From NCBI RefSeq assembly GCF_027947595.1, contig NZ_CP116257.1, forward strand, positions 1,178,001 to 1,242,000: 64,000 nt of DNA. The letters run 5' to 3'. Shown here piece by piece: positions 25,010 to 33,756 of this stretch (within the stretch, counting starts at the first letter, position 1; every line of letters begins with the position of its first letter). The position numbers and the translations under genes were made by a program. The stretch is from Streptomyces lienomycini. GTDB taxonomy: Bacteria > Actinomycetota > Actinomycetes > Streptomycetales > Streptomycetaceae. The notes beneath the pieces were generated by a model. That model saw only the letters and a program-made list of their open reading frames with translations. It did no database searches and was not told where the DNA came from.

Positions 25010-27409
25010 ATGAACGAGGGGAAGCCCACGAAGGCGAAGTGGTGGAGTCGTCCCCGCTCGTCCGAGGACGCCTCCGACGCGCCCGACGCACTCGGCGGCG
25101 ACTTCGAACTGGAACGCCCCCGCCCGGCCCCCGGCACGGACCCCGGCGACCGGGAGGCCGACGGGGGCGACTTCGAGCTGGACCGCCCGGTGCCACCCCG
25201 CGCGGGCGACGCGGGGGACTACGAACTGGACCGGCCCCTGACCGGCCGACCCGACGCCCCCACGGCTCAGAACACCACCGTGCCGCCCGCCACGGACGCC
25301 GCCCCGGTGGCGGACACGGACGCGCGTCGGCACGGGAGTCCCGAGCACGCCCCGGTGGCGGACGCGGGGCCCCGTCGACAGCCCGGGCCCGACGCAGACG
25401 CAGCCCCGGCGACGGTTGCGGGCCGGCCCGCACAGACGGGTCCCGACGCCGCCCCCGCCGTGGACGCGGGCGGGCAGCCGCTTCCGGGTGTCGGTACCGT
25501 CCCGGGGGCCGACGGCACGCCGGGTGGTGAGACCGCCGCCGAGCGCCCCAGGCCCCTGCACGAACCCGACCCGTACAGCACCCCGCCGTACGGTGAACCG
25601 GGCCCCTGGGCGCCCGCCCCGCCGGTCCAGCACCCGGCGGCCACACCGCCACACGGCACGGCGACGGCGGCATCGCCCACACCGACGCCTCCTGTGCCTA
25701 CGGTGCCTGTACCGGCGTCTCCTGTGCCGACGGTGCCTGTGCCGACGGTGCCTGTGCCGACGCCGCCTGTGCCGACGCCGCCTGTGCCGACGGTGCCTGC
25801 GCAGACCGTGTCCGACCCGGCTGCGCCCAGGTCGGCGTCCGCGCCTGCCGGGGCGGTGCCCGACCCCGCGTTCGCGGACGCGCCGCCGCCGGCACCGCCG
25901 ACGGGGCATCCGACGCCGTCACCGGCGTACGACACGGCATCCCACACCGCTGCGGCTGCGGCTGCCGCGCCTGCCGTTCCGGCTCCCGGGGTGTCCTCCG
26001 ACCCGTCCCACGCGGGCGCCCCGTCCTCCGATCCGTCGTCGGCGGGAGTGCCCGGCCCGTGGGTGGGGCCCGCGGTCCCGGAGTCGGCTGCCGCGCCTGC
26101 CGTTCCGGCTCCCGGGGTGTCCTCCGACCCGTCCCACGCGGGCGCCCCGCTCTCCGATCCGTCGTCGGCGGGAGTGCCCGGCCCCTGGGCAGGGGCCGCC
26201 GCGGACCCCTGGGGGCGTTACGACCCCTGGGCCGCCTCTGCCGCGGCCTCGCTCCAGCACGACGACGCCGGCGGCCGGAGGCCCGAGCAGCGCCGTGGAC
26301 GGGCGACGAGGACGCTCGTCGGCGGGGCGCTCCTCATCGCCCTGGTCTCCGGCGGCATCGGCGGCGCCGTGGGCGCGTGCCTGGAACGGAACGGCGGCGT
26401 GGGGACGGTCGAGTTGCCGCAGGCCGGACACGAGGCGGCCGAACGGGCCCCGGACACCGTCGCCGGCATCGCCGCGCGGGCCCTGCCCAGCGTGGTGACC
26501 CTGCACGTGAGCGGCAGCGAGGCGGCCGGGACCGGCACCGGGTTCGTACTCGACGGCCGCGGTCACATCCTGACCAACAACCACGTCGTCGAGCCCGCAG
26601 GCTCCGGCGGCGAGATCACCGTGACCTTCAACAGCGGCGACACCGCCGAGGCCACGGTCGTCGGCCGGGACAGCGGCTACGACCTCGCCGTGGTCCAGGT
26701 CAAGGGCGTCAGCGGCCTCACCCCCCTGCCCCTCGGCAACTCCGACAACGTGCGCGTGGGCGACCCCGTCGTCGCCATCGGCGCCCCCTTCGACCTGGCC
26801 GGCACGGTCACCTCCGGCATCATCAGCGCCAGGGAACGTCCCATCACCGCGGGCGGCGAGGAGGGCGACGGCAGCGACGTCTCGTACGTCGACGCCCTGC
26901 AGACCGACGCGCCCATCAACCCCGGCAACTCCGGCGGCCCCCTCCTGGACGCCCGGGGCCGGGCCATCGGCATCAACTCCGCCATCCGCTCCGCCGACAG
27001 CGGCGGCGCCGAGTCGGACGGCGGCCAGGCCGGTTCCATAGGGCTCGGCTTCGCCATCCCCATCAACCAGGGCAAGCGCGTCGCCGAGGAACTGATCAAC
27101 ACCGGCAAGGCCACCCACCCGGTCATCGGCGTCACCCTCGACATGAGCTACGCGGGCGACGGCGCCCGCGTGGGCGACAAGGGCGGCGACGGCGGACCCG
27201 CGGTCACCACGGGCGGCCCCGGCGCCCTGGCCGGCATCAGGCCGGGGGACGTGATCACGGCGGTCGACGGACAACGCGTGCACTCCGGCGAGGAACTCAT
27301 CGTCAAGACCCGCGCCCACCGCCCCGGTGACCGCCTGGAACTGACCCTGGAACGCGGCGGCAAGGAGACGAAGGTCTCGCTGGTGCTCGGCTCCTCCGGC
27401 GGCGGCTGA
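25010..27409 (+). CDS. htrA: HtrA/DegP-type membrane serine protease with PDZ domain
   Basis: A 799-residue protein. The cytoplasmic N-terminal 430 residues are low-complexity: three FELDRP-type repeats, then Pro-rich tandem repeats (VPTVP/VPTPP) and a duplicated 42-residue unit. A transmembrane helix at about 440-460 follows. The trypsin-like domain carries the full triad His525 (TNNHVV), Asp558 (GYDLAVVQVKG) and Ser641 (GNSGGPLLDA), and a C-terminal PDZ domain spans about 705-795. It is expected to degrade misfolded envelope proteins; its place after sigE/rseA parallels Rv1223. ATG start after GGGGGAGAGC. Confidence 0.9.
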   Translation: MNEGKPTKAKWWSRPRSSEDASDAPDALGGDFELERPRPAPGTDPGDREADGGDFELDRPVPPRAGDAGDYELDRPLTGRPDAPTAQNTTVPPATDAAPVADTDARRHGSPEHAPVADAGPRRQPGPDADAAPATVAGRPAQTGPDAAPAVDAGGQPLPGVGTVPGADGTPGGETAAERPRPLHEPDPYSTPPYGEPGPWAPAPPVQHPAATPPHGTATAASPTPTPPVPTVPVPASPVPTVPVPTVPVPTPPVPTPPVPTVPAQTVSDPAAPRSASAPAGAVPDPAFADAPPPAPPTGHPTPSPAYDTASHTAAAAAAAPAVPAPGVSSDPSHAGAPSSDPSSAGVPGPWVGPAVPESAAAPAVPAPGVSSDPSHAGAPLSDPSSAGVPGPWAGAAADPWGRYDPWAASAAASLQHDDAGGRRPEQRRGRATRTLVGGALLIALVSGGIGGAVGACLERNGGVGTVELPQAGHEAAERAPDTVAGIAARALPSVVTLHVSGSEAAGTGTGFVLDGRGHILTNNHVVEPAGSGGEITVTFNSGDTAEATVVGRDSGYDLAVVQVKGVSGLTPLPLGNSDNVRVGDPVVAIGAPFDLAGTVTSGIISARERPITAGGEEGDGSDVSYVDALQTDAPINPGNSGGPLLDARGRAIGINSAIRSADSGGAESDGGQAGSIGLGFAIPINQGKRVAEELINTGKATHPVIGVTLDMSYAGDGARVGDKGGDGGPAVTTGGPGALAGIRPGDVITAVDGQRVHSGEELIVKTRAHRPGDRLELTLERGGKETKVSLVLGSSGGG
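25681..25800 (+). repeat. 15-base tandem repeats in htrA
   Basis: Imperfect tandem copies of CCTGTGCCGACGGTG / CCTGTGCCGACGCCG encode VPTVP and VPTPP units. The repetitiveness makes this stretch likely to vary in copy number. Confidence 0.8.
25960..26186 (+). repeat. 126-base in-frame duplication in htrA
   Basis: About 100 bases from 25960 recur from 26086 with very few differences. The period of 126 bases equals 42 codons, so the frame is kept (APAVPAPGVSSDPSHAGAP occurs twice). Confidence 0.85.
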
Positions 27410-27564
27410 CCGTCCGACCGCCGCACACGTCCCGACAAGGCGCCAGGAAGGCAAACAATTCGGAAAGCGCTCGCGTACACGCACTCAGGGCTCACGGGAC
27501 GGTACCGGTCGGACGGGATCGGCGGGTACCGTGGTGGCGGCCCGGACATCCCAAGGAGCTTCAG

Positions 27565-28044
27565 GTGTTCAATGACATAGGCGCACTAGAGCTGGTGACG
27601 CTCGTCGTCCTCGCCGTGCTCGTGTTCGGTCCGGACAAGCTCCCCAAGGTCATCCAGGACGTGACCCGCACCATCCGGAAGATCCGGGAGTTCTCGGACA
27701 GCGCCAAGCAGGACATCCGCCAGGAGCTGGGCCCCGAGTTCAAGGACTTCGAGTTCGAGGACCTCAACCCCAAGACGTTCCTCCGCAAGCAGCTGGACAA
27801 CGACGAGCTGGGGCTCAAGGAGATCCGCAACGGCTTCGACCTGAAGAAGGAGATGGCCGAGGTCACCGACGCGGTCCACAGCCGCGACGCGGAACCCTCG
27901 TCGTCCGGTTCGTCGTCCTCCGGATCCTCGTCGTCCTCCGGTTCCGCGTCCGGCGGCGGCCGAGTCGACATGTCGAAGAAGCCCGAGAACCCCGGCAAGC
28001 CCGCAGCCGAAGACCGCCCGCCCTTCGACATGGACGCCACCTGA
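27565..28044 (+). CDS. tatB: Sec-independent protein translocase TatB
   Basis: A 159-residue protein. It has the short TatB/TatA N-terminal membrane helix (MFNDIGALELVTLVVLAVLV with FGPDKLPK hinge), an amphipathic helix (VTRTIRKIREFSDSAKQDIR) and a charged tail with a Ser-rich segment (SSSGSSSSGSSSSSGSASGG). TatB forms the receptor with TatC for folded twin-arginine substrates. The GTG start is preceded by AAGGAG. Position after the HtrA gene matches Rv1224. Confidence 0.94.
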   Translation: MFNDIGALELVTLVVLAVLVFGPDKLPKVIQDVTRTIRKIREFSDSAKQDIRQELGPEFKDFEFEDLNPKTFLRKQLDNDELGLKEIRNGFDLKKEMAEVTDAVHSRDAEPSSSGSSSSGSSSSSGSASGGGRVDMSKKPENPGKPAAEDRPPFDMDAT

Positions 28045-28316
28045 CCCCGGAACCCTGACCCCAGAGTCCCGAACCGGGCCTCCCGGTCCCGGCTTCCGCA
28101 TCCGGCCCCCGGACGCCCCCGAACGTGACGCGTCTCATACTCCGGACGGGGCGCACACGCCCCGCGGACGACGCCCGCGCGACCCACGCGCCGGGCGATT
28201 CCCCGGCTGCCGCCGACGGTGTGGCTATGCTGCCCCAGTTGTTGTGCGGACCGGACGAGTGCGCCCGAAGGGGGGCGGGCCTCCGGTTCGACGAGAGCGA
28301 GGAGGCGTCCGGGCAC

Positions 28317-28988
28317 ATGGAGACGACGAGTCGGGCAGTCGCGCAGACGCCGGCCCCGGAGGGTGGACAGGAAACCGCCCCCGGCCGGCGTACCGTCGAC
28401 GGCTACCTGCGTGCGCCCTTCCCCTGGTACGGCCTCGACGAGGCCTTCACGGGACCGCGCCGGCTGATGCAGCTCGGTACGGCCGCCGACGGGGCGGTGG
28501 AACACGGTTCGATCGGGCACGGCGACGAACCGTCGGTGCGCAACGAGCACGTGGCGGGCGACGAGCAGGACGCCAAGGAGAAGTTCGCGGTCGTCGTGAC
28601 CGTCGCGGCCAACCCCGACCGGCGCAGCGCCGACGGAACGGGACTGCTGGAGGCCACCTCGGTCTCCTCGGCGGCCTGGCTGGCCGGCGTGGGGCTGCTG
28701 TCCTTCACCTGGCCGGGGCAGATGGACCACTCACTGCGCGACGACTGGCTGGAGCAGCAGACGGAGACCGCCTGGGTCCTCGCCGACGACCTCGACGGCG
28801 AGGACTGGACGACGCTGTCCCTCCCCGTGGACGGCGTGCCGACGCCCTTCCACTACCGGGAGTCCGAGTTCGGCTGGGTGCTGGCCGGATCGACCGAGCA
28901 GGGTGTCCACCTCGGCGCCTACGGGCGCGGCATGAGCGCCTACGGGCTGGCCTTCGCCGTGGTCAAGGACATCGCCGCGTACGCCTAG
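28317..28988 (+). CDS. Conserved actinobacterial protein of unknown function
   Basis: A 223-residue protein without signal peptide or membrane helix. The conserved text is VDGYLRAPFPWYGLDEAFTG, then VTVAANPDRRSADGTGLLEA, GVGLLSFTWPGQ and FHYRESEFGWVLAG. It is a mixed alpha/beta protein; no catalytic motif is recognised. The ATG at 28317 follows GAGGAGG. Between tatB and the convergent mrp gene. Confidence 0.75.
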   Translation: METTSRAVAQTPAPEGGQETAPGRRTVDGYLRAPFPWYGLDEAFTGPRRLMQLGTAADGAVEHGSIGHGDEPSVRNEHVAGDEQDAKEKFAVVVTVAANPDRRSADGTGLLEATSVSSAAWLAGVGLLSFTWPGQMDHSLRDDWLEQQTETAWVLADDLDGEDWTTLSLPVDGVPTPFHYRESEFGWVLAGSTEQGVHLGAYGRGMSAYGLAFAVVKDIAAYA

Positions 28989-29012
28989 GCGGGGCAGGCC
29001 CGGCAGCCGGGC

Positions 29013-29062
29013 GTACGACGAGGGGCGCCGTCCCGGCGGACAGCGCCCCCACTGCCGTACGC
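29013..29062. terminator. Bidirectional hairpin between convergent genes
   Basis: CGTACG and GGGGCGC on the left pair with GCGCCCC and CGTACG on the right, interrupted by short bulges. It ends the convergent gene pair. Confidence 0.7.
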
Positions 29063-29066
29063 AACG

Positions 29067-30200
29067 TCAGAACTTGTTCCTCGGCGTGAGGCCCAGCGAG
29101 AGGCCCGACAGGCCGCGCTGCCGGCCGCCCAGCTTGCCCGCGATCGAGCGCAGGGCCGCGCCCGCCGGGGAGTCCGGGTCGGACAGGACGACGGGCTTGC
29201 CCTCGTCGCCGCCCTCGCGCAGGCGGACGTCGATCGGGATGGAGCCGAGGACCGGGACCGACGCGCCCGTGGTGCGGGTCAGGCCGTCGGCGACCGACTG
29301 GCCGCCGCCGGTGCCGAAGACGTCGACCATCTCGCCGCAGTGCGGACAGGGCAGCCCCGACATGTTCTCGACCACGCCGACGATCTTCTGGTGGGTCTGG
29401 ACGGCGATCGCACCCGCCCGCTCGGCCACCTCGGCCGCGGCCTGCTGAGGCGTCGTCACGACCAGGATCTCGGCGTTCGGCACGAGCTGCGCCACCGAGA
29501 TCGCGATGTCACCGGTGCCCGGCGGCAGGTCGAGCAGCAGGACGTCCAGGTCGCCCCAGTACACGTCCGCGAGGAACTGCTGGAGCGCGCGGTGCAGCAT
29601 CGGGCCGCGCCAGACGACCGGCGCGTTGCCCGGGGTGAACATGCCGATCGAGATGACCTTCACGCCGTTGGCCGAGGGCGGCATGATCATGTTCTCGACC
29701 TGGGTGGGACGCCCGTCGGCGCCCAGCATGCGCGGCACGGAGTGGCCGTAGATGTCGGCGTCGACGACACCGACCTTCAGACCGTCCGCCGCCATCGAGG
29801 CCGCCAGGTTCACCGTCACCGACGACTTGCCGACGCCGCCCTTGCCGGACGCGACCGCGTACACCCGGGTCAGACTGCCCGGCTTGGCGAAGGGCACCTC
29901 GCGCTCGGTCTGGCCGCCGCGCAGGGCGGTGGCCAGCTCCTTGCGCTGCTCGTCGCTCATCACGTCCAGCTCGACGTCGACGCGCGTGACACCCTCGACC
30001 GCCGCCACCGCGTCCGTCACGCGCTGCGTGATGGTGTCCCGCATGGGGCAGCCGGAGACCGTCAGGTACACGGCGACCGCGACCGCTCCGTCCGCGCCGA
30101 TGTCCACCGACTTGACCATCCCCAGCTCGGTGATGGGCCGGTTGATCTCGGGGTCGTTCACCGTCGCCAGTGCTTCGCGCACCGCGTCTTCCGTAGCCAT
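29067..30200 (-). CDS. mrp: Mrp/NBP35-type Fe-S cluster carrier ATPase
   Basis: A 377-residue protein with an N-terminal MIP18/DUF59-type domain (about residues 1-90, including SGCPMRDTI) and a MinD-like ATPase domain with P-loop GKGGVGKSS (119-127). A CPHC motif follows (VENMSGLPCPHCGEM). The family assembles and transfers [4Fe-4S] clusters to apo-proteins in an ATP-dependent way. The ATG at 30200 was chosen over a GTG two codons earlier. The homologue is Rv1229c at the same relative position. Confidence 0.93.
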   Translation of the reverse strand: MATEDAVREALATVNDPEINRPITELGMVKSVDIGADGAVAVAVYLTVSGCPMRDTITQRVTDAVAAVEGVTRVDVELDVMSDEQRKELATALRGGQTEREVPFAKPGSLTRVYAVASGKGGVGKSSVTVNLAASMAADGLKVGVVDADIYGHSVPRMLGADGRPTQVENMIMPPSANGVKVISIGMFTPGNAPVVWRGPMLHRALQQFLADVYWGDLDVLLLDLPPGTGDIAISVAQLVPNAEILVVTTPQQAAAEVAERAGAIAVQTHQKIVGVVENMSGLPCPHCGEMVDVFGTGGGQSVADGLTRTTGASVPVLGSIPIDVRLREGGDEGKPVVLSDPDSPAGAALRSIAGKLGGRQRGLSGLSLGLTPRNKF

Positions 30201-30244
30201 GGACACGATGGTACGGCGCCGCCCACGGGTCGCGGAAAGCCCCG

Positions 30245-30844
30245 TCAGCGGTCGTGTACGTCACGTCCCGGCGACCGATCCGCCGGGAACACCCCGCGGT
30301 CGGGGTGGTGGCCGTTCTGCCGCTCCTCCAGGTCCCTGAGCACGTCCTGCAGCTCGGAGCGGATCCAGTCCCGCGTCGCGACCTCGCCGAGACCGATGCG
30401 CAGGGCGGCGATCTCCCGGGTCAGGTACTCGGTGTCGGCGATCGACCGCTCGTTCTGCTTGCGGTCCTGCTCCAGGTTGACCCGGTCCCGGTCGTCCTGC
30501 CGGTTCTGCGCGAGCAGGATCAGCGGGGCGGCGTAGGAGGCCTGGAGCGACAGGGCCAGGGTCAGGAAGATGAACGGGTACTCGTCGAACCGCAGGGCGC
30601 TCGGGACCGAGACGTTCCACAGCACCCACAGGATGATGACGACCGTCATCCAGACGATGAACCGCCCGGTGCCCAGGAAACGCGCGACGCGCTCCGACAG
30701 TCGGCCGAAGGACTCCGGGTCCCACTCGGGCAGCAGCCGGCGGCGCGGCGGCCGGGGCTGGTCGAGGCGGGCCCGGGCCCGGGAGGACGCGGTCGCCCCC
30801 GACGTGGCCCGCTCCCGGGGCGTCGTCTCGCGCTCAGGCGCCAT
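30245..30844 (-). CDS. DUF1003 domain membrane protein
   Basis: A 199-residue protein. An Arg-rich N-terminus precedes two transmembrane helices (about residues 62-78 and 88-113; FIVWMTVVIILWVLWNVSVP, then FIFLTLALSLQASYAAPLIL). It is followed by a basic/acidic coiled region LLAQNRQDDRDRVNLEQDRK that identifies DUF1003. The function is unknown but it is linked to the adjacent CBS/MgtE_N gene: its start overlaps that gene's end by 11 bases. The same pair occurs at Rv1231c-Rv1232c. Confidence 0.88.
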   Translation of the reverse strand: MAPERETTPRERATSGATASSRARARLDQPRPPRRRLLPEWDPESFGRLSERVARFLGTGRFIVWMTVVIILWVLWNVSVPSALRFDEYPFIFLTLALSLQASYAAPLILLAQNRQDDRDRVNLEQDRKQNERSIADTEYLTREIAALRIGLGEVATRDWIRSELQDVLRDLEERQNGHHPDRGVFPADRSPGRDVHDR

Positions 30845-32138
30845 CGGAGCCCACCTCCCCGGTCGCCGTCCCCGTCGTCTCGTCCAGGTGGTACTCGGTC
30901 TCCCGCCAGTCGTCGGGCAGCATGTGGTCCAGTACGTCGTCCACGGTGACCGCGCCCAGCAGCGCCCCCGAGTCGTCGACGACGGGCGCCGCGACCATGT
31001 CGTACGCGGCGAAGAACCCGGCGACCACGGGCAGCGCGGCGTCCGGCTCCAGGGGTTGCAGGTCGTCGTCGAGGATCGAGCCGACCAGCGTGTACGGGGG
31101 GTCGCGCAGCAGCCGCTGGAAGTGCACCGTGCCCAGGTACTTGCCGGTCGGGGTCTCCTCGGGCGGGCGGCACACGTAGATCTGCGCGGCGTGCGCCGGG
31201 GACAGGTCGGGGTTGCGGATGTGGGCCAGGGCGTCGGCGACGGTCGCGTCGGGCCGCAGCACGATCGGCTCGGTCGTCATCAGACCGCCCGCCGTGTGCT
31301 CCTCGTACGCCATCAGCCGGCGCATGTCGGCGGCGTCGGAGGGCTGCATCAGGCTCAGCAGCCGCTCCTTGTCCGCCTCGGGCAGCTCGCCCAGCAGGTC
31401 GGCCGCGTCGTCGGGGTCCATCGCCTCCAGGACGTCCGCGGCGCGCTCCTCCTTCAGCTTGCCGAGGATCTCGATCTGGTCGTCCTCGGGCAGCTCCTCC
31501 AGCACGTCGGCCAGGCGGTCGTCGTCGAGGGCGGCGGCGACCTCCGCGCGGCGCTTGGCGGACAGGTGGTGCAGGACGTTGGCCAGGTCGGCGGGGCGCA
31601 GCTGCTCGAAGGTGGCGAGGAGGTTCTCGGCGCCCTGCCCCTGCTCCTCGACGGAGAAGCCGGTGACGCCGGACCACTCGACGGTCAGCGTCTCGCCCTT
31701 GCTGCGCCGGAACGCGCCGCCCTTCCTGCCCTTGCGGACGAAGACCTTGTCGATCTCCCAGTCCCGGCGGGCGGGCAGCTGCTGCACCGACAGGTCCAGG
31801 ACCGTGACCTCCTCGCCGGTCTCGGTGAGCGCGACCCGCCGGTCGAGCAGCTCGCCGAAGACGAGGCGCTCGGTGGGCCGCTGCTCGAAGCGCCGGACGT
31901 TGACCACGCCGGTGGTGATGACCTGGCCGGACTCGATGCCGGTGACCCGGGTCATGGGCAGGAAGATCCGGCGGCGGGTGGTGAGTTCGACGACCAGCCC
32001 GAGGACGCGCGGGGGTTTGCGGCCGACGCGGAGCATGACGACCAGATCGCGTACGCGTCCCACCTGGTCACCGGCCGGGTCGAACACGGCGATGCCGGAG
32101 AGGTGGGAGACGAAGATCCGGGGGGCGCCCGCTGCCAT
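30834..32138 (-). CDS. CBS/MgtE_N-domain protein without transporter domain
   Basis: A 434-residue soluble protein. Residues 1-150 have two PRC-barrel-like segments (IFVSHLSGIAVFDPAGDQVG, RVRDLVVML). Residues about 185-290 are the MgtE_N superhelix (LRPADLANVLHHLSAKRRAE, LEELPEDDQIEILGKLKEER, MDPDDAADLLGELPEADK). The last 150 residues are a CBS pair (MTTEPIVLRPDATVADALAH; VVAGFFAAYDMVAAPVVDDS). It has the regulatory half of the MgtE channel but no transmembrane helices, so it should be a Mg-sensing regulator. The ATG at 32138 follows AAGGAG. Homologue of Rv1232c. Confidence 0.87.
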   Translation of the reverse strand: MAAGAPRIFVSHLSGIAVFDPAGDQVGRVRDLVVMLRVGRKPPRVLGLVVELTTRRRIFLPMTRVTGIESGQVITTGVVNVRRFEQRPTERLVFGELLDRRVALTETGEEVTVLDLSVQQLPARRDWEIDKVFVRKGRKGGAFRRSKGETLTVEWSGVTGFSVEEQGQGAENLLATFEQLRPADLANVLHHLSAKRRAEVAAALDDDRLADVLEELPEDDQIEILGKLKEERAADVLEAMDPDDAADLLGELPEADKERLLSLMQPSDAADMRRLMAYEEHTAGGLMTTEPIVLRPDATVADALAHIRNPDLSPAHAAQIYVCRPPEETPTGKYLGTVHFQRLLRDPPYTLVGSILDDDLQPLEPDAALPVVAGFFAAYDMVAAPVVDDSGALLGAVTVDDVLDHMLPDDWRETEYHLDETTGTATGEVGSDGA

Positions 32139-32220
32139 GGCCGCGGCTCCTTTCCGCACGCTCCGCGGAGCCGGGCGAACGTGCGTGAGAGTCGAAGAGT
32201 CGAGTGAGGGTGCGTGTGAA

Positions 32221-32256
32221 GGCTGGTTCGGCTGGTTCGGCTGGTTCGGCTGGTTC
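32221..32256. repeat. Four 9-base tandem repeats (GGCTGGTTC)
   Basis: Four perfect copies of GGCTGGTTC fill 32221-32256, in the intergenic space between the CBS-protein start and the lipoprotein gene. No function is known. Confidence 0.9.
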
Positions 32257-32457
32257 GTACGGTGTCTGTTTCCCGAATTGCCCGCTCAGACGCGCTTCAG
32301 GCTAGCCCGTCCCGATCGGCCTCGCCCTGGTGGCCGGTCCGGACGGACTGGCTCCGTTCGCCGCCGACCGCCCCGGTACGCTGCGCCCTGGCCCGGTCGG
32401 CTCGCCGCCGACGCCCGTCGGCCTCGTGTCAGCCCTGTCAGAAAGGCAGTCCCACCT

Positions 32458-33192
32458 GTGTCTGTGACTTCCCGGCGCCGAATCCGCAGGGCCGCTTGGA
32501 CGGGCGCGCTGTGCGTCCTGGCGGTGGGGGCCGGCCTGACGGGATGCGGCGGCGAGGACCCCGACGCGGGCACCAACGGGGTCGGGAAACTCCCGGCCGA
32601 CAAGATCCAGGCGAAGGCCGGTGCGGCCGCCGAAACCGCCGGTACGGTGCGCCTGCACGGCACGGTGGACGCCGGCGGGAACAGATACACCCTCGACATG
32701 CGGCTGAAGGCCGACGGAGGGACCGGTTCGGTCGCCGCCGAGGGGACGACGTTCGGGCTGCTGCGCGTCGGCGACCAGCTCTTTCTCAAGGCCGACGCCG
32801 GGTTCTGGAGCCACGACGGCGGCGACGCCAAGGCGGCCGACAAGCTGGCCGGCAAGTACGTGAAGGTGCCGAAGAGCGACCCGGTGTACAAGAAGTTCAG
32901 CGGATTCACGGACAAGGACGTCCTCCTCGGCGGCCTGCTCACCCTGCACGGCACGGTGAAGACGGACGGCCGCCACGAGCAGGCGGGCGTCCGCACCATC
33001 CGCGTCACCGGTGACGACGGCGCGGGCGGTTCGCTGGACGTCTCCCTGGAGGGCACGCCGTACCCGCTGCGCCTGGTGCGGGCGGGGAGCGCGGGCACGC
33101 TCACCTTCTCCGACTGGAACAAGGACTTCGCGCTGGAGCAGCCGGCGAAGGACGACACCCTGGACTACGGCAAGCAGCTGCCGGAGTCCTGA
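32458..33192 (+). CDS. Lipoprotein of LppX/LprG type
   Basis: A 244-residue protein. The N-terminus is a lipoprotein signal (SRRRIRRAAWTGALCVLAVG, then LTGCGGE with Cys as the lipidated residue near 27). The mature part resembles LppX_LprAFG lipid-binding lipoproteins: repeated antiparallel strands with VRLHGTVDAGGNRYTLDMRL, GLLRVGDQLFLKADAGFW and FTDKDVLLGGLLTL. These carry lipids or glycolipids across the envelope in mycobacteria. GTG start. Divergent from the CBS protein gene. Confidence 0.85.
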   Translation: MSVTSRRRIRRAAWTGALCVLAVGAGLTGCGGEDPDAGTNGVGKLPADKIQAKAGAAAETAGTVRLHGTVDAGGNRYTLDMRLKADGGTGSVAAEGTTFGLLRVGDQLFLKADAGFWSHDGGDAKAADKLAGKYVKVPKSDPVYKKFSGFTDKDVLLGGLLTLHGTVKTDGRHEQAGVRTIRVTGDDGAGGSLDVSLEGTPYPLRLVRAGSAGTLTFSDWNKDFALEQPAKDDTLDYGKQLPES

Positions 33193-33210
33193 GGTGGGCC
33201 CGGAGGCCCG

Positions 33211-33723
33211 TCAGCGGCGCCCCCGGCGCTTCAGCAGCAGGCGCGGCAGCCCCGCGGGTGCGGGCCGCCGGGTCGTCGCCGGGCTCGGCAGCGGCGCCTC
33301 GGCCAGCGAGGTGTCGGGCAGCGGCGCCGTGCTCCCCGTCGGCTCCAGCCGCAGCACCCGGCACTCACGGGCCCAGCGGTCGGTCATCGCCTCGCCGTCC
33401 GGGGCGTTGAGCCGCTTGCCCTTGAGGTCGCCGACCGCCGCCCGCCACGCCTCGGAACCGGACGGCAGCTCCACGACCCGCGCGGCCCAGGAGACCAGCC
33501 GGCCGCCCTTGTCCTTGCTGCGCACCGTCACCTCGGCAGCGGCCCCGTCGGCCAGCCCGGGCAGCGGCTGCTCGCCGGGGCCGTCGCCGACGACGCAGGC
33601 CGCGCCCTCGTGCCAGACGTGCCACAGCGCCCGCGCGGGCACCCCGGCGCCCCCGACCCAGATGAGGCCGGACTTCTTCGTGGCCTCCTCGACGAGGGCC
33701 TGGCCGAGCAGCTCGCTTGTCAT
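33211..33723 (-). CDS. Conserved protein, possible FMN-binding split barrel
   Basis: A 170-residue protein. It starts MTSELLGQALVEEATKKSGL, then ALWHVWHEGAACVVGDGPGE, AEVTVRSKDKGGRLVSWAAR and a conserved ARECRVLRLEPTG. The strand pattern with WHV.H and V-G-D-G-P-G suggests a pyridoxamine-oxidase-like split barrel, but I see no decisive motif. The tail is Arg-rich. Convergent with the lipoprotein gene and 33 bases beyond the corA stop; not clearly in one operon. Confidence 0.6.
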   Translation of the reverse strand: MTSELLGQALVEEATKKSGLIWVGGAGVPARALWHVWHEGAACVVGDGPGEQPLPGLADGAAAEVTVRSKDKGGRLVSWAARVVELPSGSEAWRAAVGDLKGKRLNAPDGEAMTDRWARECRVLRLEPTGSTAPLPDTSLAEAPLPSPATTRRPAPAGLPRLLLKRRGRR

Positions 33724-33756
33724 GCGGTCAGCCTATCCAGGAGCCCGGGGCCGGTC

